Part shown: positions 34,081 through 43,504 of the stretch, one piece after another | Position numbering within the stretch: position 1 is the first letter of the stretch | How the letters are laid out: every line of letters starts with the position of its first letter | Assembly (NCBI RefSeq): GCF_049647105.1 | Contig: NZ_JBARWZ010000100.1 | Span: forward strand, 1-64,000 | Length of the DNA: 64,000 bases | DNA from: Actinophytocola sp049647105 | GTDB lineage: Bacteria > Actinomycetota > Actinomycetes > Mycobacteriales > Pseudonocardiaceae | Direction of reading: 5' to 3' | The notes under the pieces: model-generated | Seen by the model: the letters and a program-made list of their open reading frames with translations, nothing else | What the model was told of the DNA's origin: nothing | Databases searched by the model: none | Position numbers and translations under genes: made by a program

Positions 34081-36536
34081 TGACGCCTCAGGGGGAGGGG
34101 GCGGCCGGCCGCGAGGTCCCGGCCGCCCCCACTGCCGCCGACCTGGTGCTGGCCCGCGACCGGCTGCTGGGCCGGGGTGCGTCGCGGAGCGTGCGGAGCG
34201 AGCCGTCAGCCACACCGCACCAGGCGGGCAGGCTCGGCCCGGACGTCCTGCGGGAGGCCCTGACCGACCTGCACGAGTTCTGGCTCACCGTGCACGCCGC
34301 GCAGGCAGGCATCGGCTCCGAGGTGACCGGCATCGCGCTGGTCGCCGTCGGCGGGCTCGGGCGGCGCGAGCTGGTGCCGTACTCGGACCTGGACCTGGTG
34401 CTCGTCCACGACGACGCGAAGGCGAGCAAACGCGGCGGCCGCATCGAGAAGGTCGCCGAGCAGCTCTGGTACCCGCTGTGGAACTCGGGCGTCGGTCTCG
34501 ACCATTCGGTGCGGACCGTGTCCGAGGCGCTCGACGTGGCCGAGGACGACCTGCGCACCGCGATGGGTCTGCTCGACACCAGGCACCTCGCCGGTGACGC
34601 GGACCTGACACGCGGGCTCGCCGAGGCCGCGCGGGACGCGTGGCGCACCGGGGTGCGGCGGCGGGTGGACGACATCGTCGACTCCGCGCGGGCCAGGTGG
34701 CAGCGCAGCGGCGAGGTCGCGCACTGGGTGGAACCCGATCTGAAACACGGCCGCGGCGGCCTGCGTGACCTGGCGATGCTCGACGCGCTCGCCCTCGCGC
34801 AGCTGGTCGACCGGCCCTCCGGCGAGGTGTCGCAGGCACGCAAGCTGCTCCTGGACACCCGTACCGAACTGCGCCGCATCGCGGGCCGACCCCGCGACGT
34901 GCTCATGCCGCAGGACGGCGACGAGATCGCCGCCGTGCTGGGCATCGGCGACCGGTTCGCACTGGCCAGGGCCCTGTCCGGGGCCGGGCGCACGGTCGCG
35001 TACGCCCTGGACGTGGCGTTCCGCGCGATCCAGCCAGCGCGCCAGACGCGCAAGGTGCTCGGCGTGCTGCGCCGCCAGCCGCAGCGAAGGCCCCTGTCCG
35101 AGGGGGTCGTGCTCCACGGCGACGAGGTCACGCTCGCCAGGGACGTCGACCCCGGCAAGGACCCCGCGCTCCTGCTGCGTGTGGCCGCGGCGGCCGCGCG
35201 CACCGGCCGTTCGATCGCGCCGGGGGCGCTGTCCCGGCTGGGGGAGTCCGCGCCGGAACCACGCGCGCCGTGGCCCGAGGACGTGCGGCAGGAGCTGGTT
35301 GCGCTGCTCGGTGCGGGCGACGGGCTCATCGACGTCATCGAGGCATTGGACCGGACCGGGCTGTGGGCGCGGTTGTTCCCAGAGTGGGGCGCGGTCCGCG
35401 ACCTGCCGCCCCGCGACGCCGCGCACGTGTGGACCGTGGACCGGCACCTCGTGCAGGCCACCGCCAACGCCGCGAAGCTCGTGACGAGGGTGTCCCGCCC
35501 GGACCTGCTGCTGATCGGCAGCGTGCTGCACGACATCGGCAAGGGCCGCGGCCAGGACCACTCGATCGTGGGCGCCGCGCTCGCCACACAGGTGGGAGAA
35601 CGCCTCGGCCTGCCAGCGCAGGACGTGGCAACGCTGTCCGCGATGGTCCGCCACCACCTGCTGCTCCCGCACACGGCGACCCGTCGCAACATCGAGGACG
35701 AGGCGACCGTGCAGCGCGTCGTCGACGCCCTCGGCGGCGACCCGGTGCTGCTGGAGCTGCTCCACGGACTGGCCGAGGTCGACTCGCTCGCGACCGGGCC
35801 GGGGGTGTGGTCGGACTGGAAGGCGTCGCTGGTCGCCGACCTGGTGGCGCGGTGCAGGCGGCTCATGGCGGGGGAGCGGCACGAACAGCCAGCCCCGCTG
35901 ACCTCCGAGCAGCGGGCGCTGGCCGAGACGGTCGCCGCGTCCGGCACACCGGACGTCATCATCGCGTCGGACCGCTCCTACGCGACGATCACGCTCGTGG
36001 CGCCGGACCGCCCCGGCCTGCTGTCCAGGGCGGCAGGCGTGCTGGCGCTGCACTCGCTGAAGGTCCACGCGGCCGAGCTGCGTTCCCACGCCGGCGCGGC
36101 GGTGGACGTGTTCTCGGTGTCCCCGCGCTTCGGTTCCCTGCCGGACGCGGGCCTGCTCCGCGAACAGTTCACTCGCGCCGTCTCCGGTTCCCTGCCGCTG
36201 GCGGAGAAACTGGCGGCCAAGGAACGCGACTACGCCGCCGAGCAGGACGACCCACCGCAGGCCCGCGTCGTCTGGTTCGACGACGAGGCCGACGGCGGCG
36301 CCGAGTCCAAGGACGTGGTCCTCGAACTGCGCGCGGCCGACCGTCTTGGCCTGCTGCACGGGCTGGCGGAAGCACTGGAACGCTGCGGCGCCGACGTCCT
36401 GTGGGCACGGGCCATGCAGGTGGGTGGCACGGCGATCGCGTCGTTCAGCCTCGCGTCGACCTCACCCGCGAACGGCGACACCACGAGCGAGGACTGGCGC
36501 AGGGAGATCGAACGGGCCGTCCTGAACGCCTGCTGA
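34080..36536 (+). CDS. glnD: PII uridylyl/adenylyltransferase GlnD
   Basis: This 818-residue bifunctional enzyme modifies and demodifies PII according to nitrogen status. The nucleotidyltransferase motif GGLGRRELVPYSDLDLVLVHD begins at about residue 91. The HD domain VLHDIGKGRGQDHS is at about 482-495, and two ACT domains lie at about 640-710 and 748-818. ATG overlaps the glnB stop (TGATG). Residues 33-42 (about 34179-34205) are encoded by a diverged copy of the GAGCGGAGC repeat seen at 1267-1326, apparently an in-frame insertion in the poorly conserved N-terminal leader. Confidence 0.94.
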   Translation: MTPQGEGAAGREVPAAPTAADLVLARDRLLGRGASRSVRSEPSATPHQAGRLGPDVLREALTDLHEFWLTVHAAQAGIGSEVTGIALVAVGGLGRRELVPYSDLDLVLVHDDAKASKRGGRIEKVAEQLWYPLWNSGVGLDHSVRTVSEALDVAEDDLRTAMGLLDTRHLAGDADLTRGLAEAARDAWRTGVRRRVDDIVDSARARWQRSGEVAHWVEPDLKHGRGGLRDLAMLDALALAQLVDRPSGEVSQARKLLLDTRTELRRIAGRPRDVLMPQDGDEIAAVLGIGDRFALARALSGAGRTVAYALDVAFRAIQPARQTRKVLGVLRRQPQRRPLSEGVVLHGDEVTLARDVDPGKDPALLLRVAAAAARTGRSIAPGALSRLGESAPEPRAPWPEDVRQELVALLGAGDGLIDVIEALDRTGLWARLFPEWGAVRDLPPRDAAHVWTVDRHLVQATANAAKLVTRVSRPDLLLIGSVLHDIGKGRGQDHSIVGAALATQVGERLGLPAQDVATLSAMVRHHLLLPHTATRRNIEDEATVQRVVDALGGDPVLLELLHGLAEVDSLATGPGVWSDWKASLVADLVARCRRLMAGERHEQPAPLTSEQRALAETVAASGTPDVIIASDRSYATITLVAPDRPGLLSRAAGVLALHSLKVHAAELRSHAGAAVDVFSVSPRFGSLPDAGLLREQFTRAVSGSLPLAEKLAAKERDYAAEQDDPPQARVVWFDDEADGGAESKDVVLELRAADRLGLLHGLAEALERCGADVLWARAMQVGGTAIASFSLASTSPANGDTTSEDWRREIERAVLNAC

Positions 36537-36569
36537 CCGGAACCGTCCATGATCACATCGCGTGCCGGA

Positions 36570-36575
36570 TACGAT
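36570..36575 (+). promoter_or_regulatory. -10 element for a leaderless transcript
   Basis: TACGAT lies seven bases before GTG 36583, the same geometry as at 37724, 40401 and 43888. Confidence 0.4.
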
Positions 36576-36582
36576 GCGGCGC

Positions 36583-37572
36583 GTGAGTACGCATCCTGGG
36601 GGACCACCACCGCCGTATCCACCGAGACACCAGAACCAGGCAGGGCCACCTCAGCAGTGGCCCCCTCCCCAGCAGGGCAGGCCACCCTGGCCGCACCGCC
36701 CGGTGGCCGCGCCACCCTCGGCGGGGCAGCCGTTCCCGGGGCAGCCACCGGTGCCGCCGCCGTTCTCGCCGGTCCGCCCGCCGCTCCCGCCGCCAGCGGG
36801 CCCCGTCGCCCAACCCGGCGTCGGACCGTACGCGGGACCGACCGGCGCGTACCAGGGGCAACCCGTCGTCGGGCCGTACGCGGGACCGACCGGCGCCTAC
36901 CAGCAGCAGGTCGGCGTCGGGCCGTACGCGGACGAGAACGTGGTCATCGACGTCGGCCGCTCCGACGCACGGCACTTCATCGTCGGCTCGCTGATCGGCG
37001 CGATCTTCGGCGGCCCGTTGGTCGTGGGGGCGGTCCTGGCTCTCGCCACCGGTGAGTTCCACGTCGGGGTGATCATCATGCTGATCGTCGGTCTGCCGTT
37101 GCTGGCCATCCCGGTCATCACGATCCTCGGCGCGAAGGTGTTCTTCCGGCCACGGCACCTGGTGTTCGAGAAGCCCGGCCTGCGGTGGGCGGACCCACGT
37201 GGGGTGCCGTGGGCCATGCCGTGGTCCGAGCTTGAGTCGGTGCTCGTGCACGGAGCCGTCTCGTCCGACAGCGGCAAGACGCGGGAAGCGGCCGTCTCCC
37301 TGCACCTTTACCCGGTCGACGAGAGCCACGCCGCCCGGCACCCGGAGATGGCGCCCCACTGGAACACCGACGGCGACCGGGGCGTCTACCGGGTCAGGGT
37401 CTCCATCTCGAAGAACCACATCCCGAGGATCGACGCCGCCATGAAACGGTTCGCCCCCGGCCTCTACGCGGGTGTGGCCTTCTCCGAGGGCGGGAAAATC
37501 ATCCCGCTCGACAACCGATATCCGGGCGTCCTCGAAGCCGGGCCGGGAAACCACCCCGGGGGTTCTGAGTAA
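36583..37572 (+). CDS. Membrane protein with Pro/Gln-rich N-terminus
   Basis: This protein of about 329 residues starts with a 130-residue Pro/Gly/Gln-rich cytoplasmic region holding repeated GPYAGPTGAYQ units. Two membrane helices follow, in HFIVGSLIGAIFGGPLVVGAVLALA and VGVIIMLIVGLPLLAIPVITIL. A C-terminal domain contains FRPRHLVFEKPGLRWAD and the PWSELESVLVHG pattern, resembling bacterial PH-like folds. The function is unknown. GTG 36583 is preferred over GTG 36562 because of the -10-like TACGAT seven bases upstream. It lies between glnD and ffh. Confidence 0.7.
   Translation: MSTHPGGPPPPYPPRHQNQAGPPQQWPPPQQGRPPWPHRPVAAPPSAGQPFPGQPPVPPPFSPVRPPLPPPAGPVAQPGVGPYAGPTGAYQGQPVVGPYAGPTGAYQQQVGVGPYADENVVIDVGRSDARHFIVGSLIGAIFGGPLVVGAVLALATGEFHVGVIIMLIVGLPLLAIPVITILGAKVFFRPRHLVFEKPGLRWADPRGVPWAMPWSELESVLVHGAVSSDSGKTREAAVSLHLYPVDESHAARHPEMAPHWNTDGDRGVYRVRVSISKNHIPRIDAAMKRFAPGLYAGVAFSEGGKIIPLDNRYPGVLEAGPGNHPGGSE
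36820..36932 (+). repeat. Coding tandem repeat
   Basis: A unit of about 45-48 bases containing GGACCGTACGCGG or GGGCCGTACGCGG recurs three times inside the membrane protein gene and encodes GPYAGPTGAYQ-type repeats. Confidence 0.7.
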
Positions 37573-37580
37573 TAACCCCC
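37558..37580 (+). terminator. Hairpin overlapping a stop codon
   Basis: GGGGGTT (37558-37564) and AACCCCC (37574-37580) pair around a nine-base loop that contains the TAA stop of the upstream gene. Confidence 0.5.
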
Positions 37581-37723
37581 AACCCGAACCGGGGGACATC
37601 GCGCTGCCCCTCGCAGGCGGGAGACGAGAGGCTGTTCCCACGCCCCGGGGAGGGAGCGCGACCGGGTAGGCCGGGGTGGGGCCCGTCGAGGGGTCGGGCC
37701 CATCCCGGCGACACCCAACCGGC

Positions 37724-37729
37724 TACTCT
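37724..37729 (+). promoter_or_regulatory. -10 element for a leaderless ffh transcript
   Basis: TACTCT lies seven bases before GTG 37737, and no ribosome-binding site is visible in between. Confidence 0.4.
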
Positions 37730-37736
37730 CGACAGG

Positions 37737-39284
37737 GTGTTCGACACTCTCTCCGACCGGCTCACGTCGGTCCTGCAGAACCTTCGCGGCCGCGGCCGGC
37801 TTTCCGAGGCCGACATCGACGCCACCGCGCGCGAGATCAGGATCGCGTTGCTGGAGGCGGACGTCGCGCTTCCGGTGGTCCGGACGTTCATCGCCAGCGT
37901 CAAGGAGCGCGCCAAGGGCGCGGAGGTCTCCGGTGCGCTGAACCCGGCCCAGCAGGTCATCAAGATCGTCAACGAGGAGCTCGTCAAGATCCTCGGCGGC
38001 GAGACCCGCAGGCTGGCGTTGGCGAAGAACCCACCGTCGGTGATCATGCTCGCCGGCCTGCAGGGTTCCGGTAAGACCACGCTCGCGGGCAAGCTCGCCA
38101 GGTGGCTCACCACGCAGGGCCACACCCCGCTGCTCGTGGCGTGTGACCTCCAGCGCCCGAACGCGGTGAACCAGCTGCAGGTCGTCGGTGAACGCGCCGG
38201 TGTCCCGACCTACGCGCCGGAGCCGGGCAACGGCGTCGGCGACCCGGTCGACGTGGCCCGCCGCTCCATCGACGAGGCCAAGCGCGCCCAGCACGACATC
38301 GTCATCGTCGACACCGCGGGCCGGCTGGGTGTCGACGAGGAGATGATGCGGCAGGCCGCCGACATCCGCGAGGCCGTGCAGCCCGACGAGGTGCTGTTCG
38401 TGGTCGACGCGATGATCGGTCAGGACGCCGTCACCACCGCGGAGGCCTTCCGCGACGGCGTCGGCTTCACCGGTGTCGTCCTCACCAAGCTCGACGGCGA
38501 CGCCCGAGGTGGTGCCGCGCTGTCGGTCCGCGAGGTCACCGGCCAGCCGATCCTCTTCGCCTCCAACGGCGAGAAGCTCGAGGACTTCGACGCCTTCCAC
38601 CCCGACCGGATGGCGTCGCGCATCCTCGGCATGGGTGACGTCCTCACCCTCATCGAGCAGGCCGAGCAGGTCTTCGACAAGGAGCAGGCCGAGGCCGCCG
38701 CCGCCAAGCTCGGCACCGGTGAGCTGACCCTGGAGGACTTCCTGGAGCAGATGCTCGCGGTCCGCAAGATGGGGCCGATCGCGAACCTGCTGGGCATGCT
38801 CCCCGGCGCTGGCCAGATGAAGGACCAGCTGGCGCAGGTCGACGACTCGCACCTCGACCGGCTGCAGGCGATCATCCGCGGCATGACCCCGGCGGAGCGC
38901 AACGACCCGAAGATCATCAACGCGTCCCGTCGCGCCCGCATCGCCCGCGGCTCCGGCGTCGCGATCCGCGAGGTCAACGACCTCGTGAACCGCTTCTACG
39001 AGGCCCGCAAGATGATGCAGCAGATGGCCGGGAGGTTCGGCTTCCCCGGCGGCAACCGCGGCGGCAGCAAGTCGCGCAAGGGCAAGAAGGGCAAGAAGGG
39101 CAAGGGGCGGGGCCCGACACCACCCAGGATGCGCGGCGGGTTGCCAGGTGGTTTCCCCGCGGGTTTGCCGCCCATGCCGCAGGGTCCTGGCGGGCTGCCG
39201 CCGGGGCTCGGCCTGGACCAGCTGCCACCGGGCTTCGACCCGACGAAGCTCAAGTTCCCCAAGAACCCGCCCGAGAAGAACTAA
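37737..39284 (+). CDS. ffh: Signal recognition particle protein Ffh (SRP54)
   Basis: This 515-residue GTPase binds signal sequences on ribosomes and docks with FtsY. The N domain occupies residues 1-95. The G domain has GLQGSGKTT at 107-115, DTAGRLGVDEEMM and TKLDGDARGGAA. The Met-rich M domain starts near LEDFLEQMLAVRKMGPIANLLGMLPG. A tail of about 75 residues is actinobacterial in style: a Lys/Gly run, then a Pro/Gly/Leu repeat ending PKNPPEKN. The start GTG 37737 is probably leaderless. The amidohydrolase gene begins three bases after the stop. Confidence 0.96.
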   Translation: MFDTLSDRLTSVLQNLRGRGRLSEADIDATAREIRIALLEADVALPVVRTFIASVKERAKGAEVSGALNPAQQVIKIVNEELVKILGGETRRLALAKNPPSVIMLAGLQGSGKTTLAGKLARWLTTQGHTPLLVACDLQRPNAVNQLQVVGERAGVPTYAPEPGNGVGDPVDVARRSIDEAKRAQHDIVIVDTAGRLGVDEEMMRQAADIREAVQPDEVLFVVDAMIGQDAVTTAEAFRDGVGFTGVVLTKLDGDARGGAALSVREVTGQPILFASNGEKLEDFDAFHPDRMASRILGMGDVLTLIEQAEQVFDKEQAEAAAAKLGTGELTLEDFLEQMLAVRKMGPIANLLGMLPGAGQMKDQLAQVDDSHLDRLQAIIRGMTPAERNDPKIINASRRARIARGSGVAIREVNDLVNRFYEARKMMQQMAGRFGFPGGNRGGSKSRKGKKGKKGKGRGPTPPRMRGGLPGGFPAGLPPMPQGPGGLPPGLGLDQLPPGFDPTKLKFPKNPPEKN

Positions 39285-39287
39285 CAC

Positions 39288-40352
39288 ATGCCTGCTCTGC
39301 ACCTGCGGGGCGTGGTGCTTCCCGAGGGGGAGACCCGCGACCTGTGGATCGTCAACGGCCGCATCCGCCTGACGCCGGTTCCGTACGCCGACACCATCGT
39401 TGACGGCGGCTACCTCGTGCCGGGTCTCGTCGACGCGCACTGCCACATCGGCCTCGCCGCGGCGGACCTCGACGAGGCGGAGCGGCACGCGCTGATGGAC
39501 CGCGACGCGGGCACGCTCCTGGTGCGCGACTGCGGTGCCCCGCTGGACACCCGTCCGCTGCAGGAGAAGCTCGAACTGCCGAGGATCATCCGCGCTGGCA
39601 GGCACATCTCGCGGCCGAAGCGGTACATCCGCTACGTCAGCGAGGAGCTGGACGACCCGGGGCAATTGCCGGCGGCGGTCGCCGAGCAGGCGGCGGACGG
39701 CGACGGCTGGGTCAAGCTGGTCGGCGACTGGATCGACCGCGACGCTGGCGACCTGGCCCCGCTGTGGCCGGACGACGTGCTGGCCGAGGCGATCAAGACC
39801 GCGCACGACGCCGGCGCGCGTGTCACCGCGCACGTCTTCGGCGAGGACGCGTTGCCAGGGCTGATCCGCGCCGGCATCGACTGCATCGAGCACGGCACCG
39901 GCCTCACCGCCGACACGATCGACCTGATGGCCGCCAACGGCACCGCCCTCGTCCCGACCCTCATCAACATCGAGACGTTCCCCGACCTGGCCGCGGGGGC
40001 GGCGAAGTACCCGGTGTACGCGAGCCACATGCTGGAGCTGTACGGCCGCGTCCGCCAGACGGTCGGCGCCGCACTTGAGGCCGGCATCCCGGTCTACGCG
40101 GGCACCGACGCGGGCGGTGGCATCGCCCACGGCCGCATCGTCGACGAGGTCGTCGCACTGCACGAGCTGGGGATGTCCCGTGCGGACGCGGTGGGTGCGG
40201 CGTCGTGGACCGCCCGCGAGTGGCTCGGGTTCCGCGGCATCGAGGAGGGTGCGGCGGCCGACGTGATCGTCTACGACACGGATCCGAGGACGGATCTGGC
40301 GGCTCTGCGTGCCCCGAGCCGCATCGTGCTGCGCGGCCGTGTCATCCAATAG
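39288..40352 (+). CDS. Amidohydrolase-family protein
   Basis: This 354-residue TIM-barrel hydrolase is of the imidazolonepropionase/prolidase-like branch. The composite metal site shows LVPGLVDAHCHIGL (HxH), a lysine in GWVKLVGDW, VTAHVFGE, CIEHGTGL and the aspartate in YAGTDAGGG. The substrate is unknown. An amidohydrolase follows ffh in many actinobacteria, including M. tuberculosis, so this is backbone rather than accessory. It begins three bases after ffh and is probably co-transcribed. Confidence 0.85.
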   Translation: MPALHLRGVVLPEGETRDLWIVNGRIRLTPVPYADTIVDGGYLVPGLVDAHCHIGLAAADLDEAERHALMDRDAGTLLVRDCGAPLDTRPLQEKLELPRIIRAGRHISRPKRYIRYVSEELDDPGQLPAAVAEQAADGDGWVKLVGDWIDRDAGDLAPLWPDDVLAEAIKTAHDAGARVTAHVFGEDALPGLIRAGIDCIEHGTGLTADTIDLMAANGTALVPTLINIETFPDLAAGAAKYPVYASHMLELYGRVRQTVGAALEAGIPVYAGTDAGGGIAHGRIVDEVVALHELGMSRADAVGAASWTAREWLGFRGIEEGAAADVIVYDTDPRTDLAALRAPSRIVLRGRVIQ

Positions 40353-40400
40353 TCCGTCATTTGACACCCGCTCCAGCCGGTTTGCCCACACGGAACGCAC

Positions 40401-40406
40401 TACCCT
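40401..40406 (+). promoter_or_regulatory. -10 element for a leaderless transcript
   Basis: TACCCT lies seven bases before GTG 40414. Confidence 0.4.
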
Positions 40407-40413
40407 CAGGTAG

Positions 40414-41169
40414 GTGACGACCGAGCGGGAAGCGACGACGACGCCCGACGTCGCCGACCGCCCGGAAACGCGGAGCCACAAATGGGGGTTCGGCGCGTTC
40501 CTGTTCGTCTTCGCGGTGTTCGTGCTCTCCGCGGTCGTCATCGGCGCGCTGGTCGGGATCATCGCGCCGGGCTCGGGTGGCACACCGACCGTCATCGTCA
40601 TCGGCACGATGGTGCCCACGCTGCTCGCGGCAGGCGTGACGCTGCTCGTCACCTTGGTGCGCGGCAACGGCCCCCGGATCGACCTGCGCTGGTCCATGCG
40701 CGCCGAGGACGTCAAGGCCGGGGTCAAGTGGGGTCTCATCGGCCTGATCTGCACGACTTTCGCCGCGTTCGTGTGGACGAACCTCGTCGGCGAGCAGAAC
40801 GCCCAGTCCGCGGTCGGCGCGCTGGTGGACAACCAGCTGATGCCCATCGCACCCGCGATCGCCATGTTCCTGTTCGTGTGGCTGATCGGCCCGGTGTGCG
40901 AGGAGATCATCTACCGCGGCCTGCTGTGGGGCGCGCTCGAACGGCTCAAGTGGGGCCGCTGGGCTGTGTTCTTCCTCACCACCATCATCTTCGCGGTCAG
41001 CCACCTCGAACCGCTGCGCACGTCGCTGCTGCTGGTCATCGGCATCCCGATCGGACTGGCGCGCCTGTTCACCGGCCGTCTCGGCGCCAGCATCATCGCC
41101 CACCAGGTCAACAACTTCCTGCCCGCCGTCGCCACGTTGCTGGTCGCGCTCGGGGCGATGCCCGCCTGA
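40414..41169 (+). CDS. CPBP-family intramembrane metalloprotease
   Basis: This 251-residue membrane protein has about eight helices and the CPBP (Abi/CaaX protease-like) motifs: CEEIIYRG (EExxxR) at about residues 154-161, then SHLEP and the HQVNN motif near the C-terminus. Bacterial members include bacteriocin self-immunity proteins and proteases of unknown targets. GTG 40414 appears leaderless. It stands between ffh-amidohydrolase and the rpsP operon. Confidence 0.87.
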   Translation: MTTEREATTTPDVADRPETRSHKWGFGAFLFVFAVFVLSAVVIGALVGIIAPGSGGTPTVIVIGTMVPTLLAAGVTLLVTLVRGNGPRIDLRWSMRAEDVKAGVKWGLIGLICTTFAAFVWTNLVGEQNAQSAVGALVDNQLMPIAPAIAMFLFVWLIGPVCEEIIYRGLLWGALERLKWGRWAVFFLTTIIFAVSHLEPLRTSLLLVIGIPIGLARLFTGRLGASIIAHQVNNFLPAVATLLVALGAMPA

Positions 41170-41316
41170 GCGGGGCCGTCTGGCAGAATGGCTAGCTGTC
41201 CGTCGTGGCCCGGCCCCTCTCTCCGTGCCATGGCGCCATCAACTTGGGATTTCGGTGGAGCGTGCCCCACGCGGTTCACCGAGGTCCGACCATGATTCAG
41301 AGGAGCACCACAACCC

Positions 41317-41868
41317 GTGGCAGTCAAGATCAAGCTGCAGCGTCTCGGCAAGATCCGGTCGCCGTACTACCGCGTCATCGTCTCGGATGCCCGTACCCGT
41401 CGCAGCGGCAAGGCCATCGAGACGATCGGCCAGTACCGCCCGAAGGAGGAGCCGAGCTTCATCTCGGTCGACTCCGAGCGCGCCCAGTACTGGCTGGGTG
41501 TCGGCGCGCAGCCGACCGAGTCGGTGCAGCGGATCCTCGAGATCACCGGCGACTGGCAGAAGTTCAAGGGCCTGCCGGGCGCCGAGGGCACCCTGAAGGT
41601 CAAGGAGCCCAAGACCTCGAAGCAGGAGCTGTTCGAGCAGGCCCTCAAGGAGGCCGGCAGCGAGCCGACCACCGACGCCACCACCCCGAAGAAGAAGAGT
41701 GGCGCCCCCAAGAAGGCCGACGCGAAGAAGGCCGACGCCAAGACTGACGCGAAGAGCGACGCCAAGGCCGACACCAAGGCTGACGCCAAGGCCGACACCA
41801 AGGCTGACGCGAAGAGCGACGCCAAGGCCGACGCGAAGTCGGATGAGGGTGCCAAGGACGCATCGTGA
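41317..41868 (+). CDS. rpsP: 30S ribosomal protein bS16
   Basis: This 183-residue protein carries the bS16 core in residues 1-85 (MAVKIKLQRLGKIRSPYYRVIVSDARTRR, IGQYRPKE, YWLGVGAQPTESV). A long C-terminal extension ends in Lys/Ala/Asp repeats of the KADAK type, encoded by near-perfect 9- to 15-base repeats at about 41710-41840. Actinobacterial bS16 proteins often have charged tails, but this one is long. GTG 41317 follows AGAGGAG. It heads the operon rpsP-KH-rimM-trmD. Confidence 0.95.
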   Translation: MAVKIKLQRLGKIRSPYYRVIVSDARTRRSGKAIETIGQYRPKEEPSFISVDSERAQYWLGVGAQPTESVQRILEITGDWQKFKGLPGAEGTLKVKEPKTSKQELFEQALKEAGSEPTTDATTPKKKSGAPKKADAKKADAKTDAKSDAKADTKADAKADTKADAKSDAKADAKSDEGAKDAS

Positions 41869-42104
41869 GCTTCCTGGCTGACGCTCTCGAGCACCTGGTG
41901 CGCGGCATCGTCGACAACCCGGACGACGTGCGCGTCGAGCTGGTGACCACCCGCCGTGGCCGCACGCTCGAGCTGCACGTCAACCCGGACGACCTCGGCA
42001 AGGTGATCGGTCGTGGCGGTCGTACCGCCACCGCGCTGCGCACCGTCATGGCCGGCATCGGCGGCCGTGGCATCCGAGTGGACGTCGTCGACACCGACCA
42101 GTGA
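41865..42104 (+). CDS. khpA: KH-domain RNA-binding protein (KhpA)
   Basis: This 79-residue single-KH protein has the GxxG loop in LGKVIGRGGRTATALR (GRGG) and the usual start FLADALEHLVRGIVDNPDDVRVE. KhpA binds RNA, with KhpB in other bacteria. The GTG overlaps the rpsP stop by four bases, and its own stop overlaps rimM. Confidence 0.92.
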   Translation: MSFLADALEHLVRGIVDNPDDVRVELVTTRRGRTLELHVNPDDLGKVIGRGGRTATALRTVMAGIGGRGIRVDVVDTDQ

Positions 42105-42613
42105 CCGAGCTCCTGGTCGGCCGGGTCGCGAAGGCTCACGGCATCACTGGTGAGCTGGCCGTCGACATCCACACCGACGTGCCCGACGAACGCTTCGTTC
42201 CCGGGGCCGTGCTCACCGCACGGCTCCGGGACCGTTCTGTCCGTCCCGTGACGGTCACGACCGCACGTCCCCACTCCGGCCGCCTGCTGGTGCGGTTCGA
42301 CGAGGTCCCCGACCGCAACGCCGCCGAGCACATGCGCGGCGCACAGCTGCTCGTCGACGTCGACGAGCTGCCCCCGTCCGACGATCCCGACGCCTTCTAC
42401 GACCACGAACTGCAGGGCCTCGCTGCCGTGCTCACCGACGGCACCGAGGTCGGCACCGTGGCCGAGATCGCCCGCGGTCCCGGCGGTGAGCTGCTGGTGC
42501 TCAAGAGGCCGGACGGCACCGAGGCGCTGGTCCCGTTCGTCCGCGCGATCGTCCCCGAGGTGGACCTCAAGGGCGGCCGCGTGGTGCTCGACCCGCCGGA
42601 TGGCCTGCTCTGA
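42101..42613 (+). CDS. rimM: 16S rRNA processing protein RimM
   Basis: This 170-residue 30S assembly factor acts on the 16S rRNA 3' domain through uS19. The N-terminal beta-barrel has LLVGRVAKAHGITGELAVDIHTD. The C-terminal PRC barrel has FYDHELQGLAAV and LLVLKRPDGTEALVPFVRAIVPEVDL. The GTG overlaps the KH gene stop by four bases. Its stop overlaps trmD by one base. Confidence 0.95.
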   Translation: MTELLVGRVAKAHGITGELAVDIHTDVPDERFVPGAVLTARLRDRSVRPVTVTTARPHSGRLLVRFDEVPDRNAAEHMRGAQLLVDVDELPPSDDPDAFYDHELQGLAAVLTDGTEVGTVAEIARGPGGELLVLKRPDGTEALVPFVRAIVPEVDLKGGRVVLDPPDGLL

Positions 42614-43380
42614 TGCGCATCGACGTCGTCACGATCTTTCCCGAGTACCTCGACCCGCTCCGCCAGGCGCTGCTGGGCCGGGCCATCGAGCGCGGGTTGC
42701 TGAGCGTCGACGTCCACGACCTGCGCCGCTGGACCCACGACGTCCACAAGGCGGTCGACGACAGCCCGTACGGCGGCGGCCCTGGCATGGTGATGAAGCC
42801 GCAGGTGTGGGGCGATGCGCTCGACGAGCTGTGCGCCGATGGCACCCCGCGCCTGGTCGTCCCCACGCCGGCGGGCCGCCCGTTCACGCAGGCCATGGCC
42901 CGCGAGTACGCCGGGGAAGACTGGCTGGTGTTCGCGTGCGGCCGCTACGAGGGCATCGACCAGCGGGTGCTCGACGACGCCGCCCGCCGGATGACCGTCG
43001 ACGAGGTCTCCATCGGCGACTACGTGCTGGTCGGCGGCGAGGTCGCGGTGATGACCATCGTCGAGGCCGTCGCCAGGCTGCTGCCCGGCGTGCTCGGCAA
43101 CCCGGCCTCGGCAGAACAGGACTCGTTCTCCGACGGCCTCCTCGAAGGTCCCAGCTACACCCGGCCGGAGGTGTGGCGCGAGCTGGCGGTGCCCGACGTG
43201 CTGCGCTCCGGCAACCACGGCGCGATCGAACGCTGGCGCCGTGACCAGGCCCTCACCAGGACTTTCCACCGGCGCCCCGACCTGCTCGCGGTCCTGCCGG
43301 AAGGCGCGCTCGACAAGCACGACCTGGCCCACCTCGCCCGCGTCCGAGATCCCGATTTCAACCCGGGAAAATCGGTCTGA
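42613..43380 (+). CDS. trmD: tRNA (guanine-37-N1)-methyltransferase
   Basis: This 255-residue SPOUT-class enzyme makes m1G37 in tRNAs using SAM, preventing +1 frameshifts. The trefoil-knot region LVFACGRYEGIDQRVLDD and the motif EVSIGDYVLVGGEVAVM are clear. The start MRIDVVTIFPEYLDPL and the region PYGGGPGMVMKP are typical. ATG overlaps the rimM stop (TGATG). Confidence 0.96.
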   Translation: MRIDVVTIFPEYLDPLRQALLGRAIERGLLSVDVHDLRRWTHDVHKAVDDSPYGGGPGMVMKPQVWGDALDELCADGTPRLVVPTPAGRPFTQAMAREYAGEDWLVFACGRYEGIDQRVLDDAARRMTVDEVSIGDYVLVGGEVAVMTIVEAVARLLPGVLGNPASAEQDSFSDGLLEGPSYTRPEVWRELAVPDVLRSGNHGAIERWRRDQALTRTFHRRPDLLAVLPEGALDKHDLAHLARVRDPDFNPGKSV

Positions 43381-43504
43381 CATACTGGACCGGGTTGTTG
43401 CGACCGGGTAATGCCTGGCGCACTCACACGGACTCCCCGAGGCTGACTAGGGAACGGCGCCGCGCCTTGGGATGAACGAACAACAGTTGAGGACGGATAC
43501 ACCG

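Noticed and set aside
37464..40910. Leftward frame of more than 1100 codons across ffh and the amidohydrolase gene
   Set aside because: It spans several certain genes in antisense and has no recognisable domain.
41710..41840. Regular short repeats that could suggest a CRISPR-like array
   Set aside because: They are 9-15 base units inside rpsP encoding a Lys/Ala/Asp tail, with no unique spacers.
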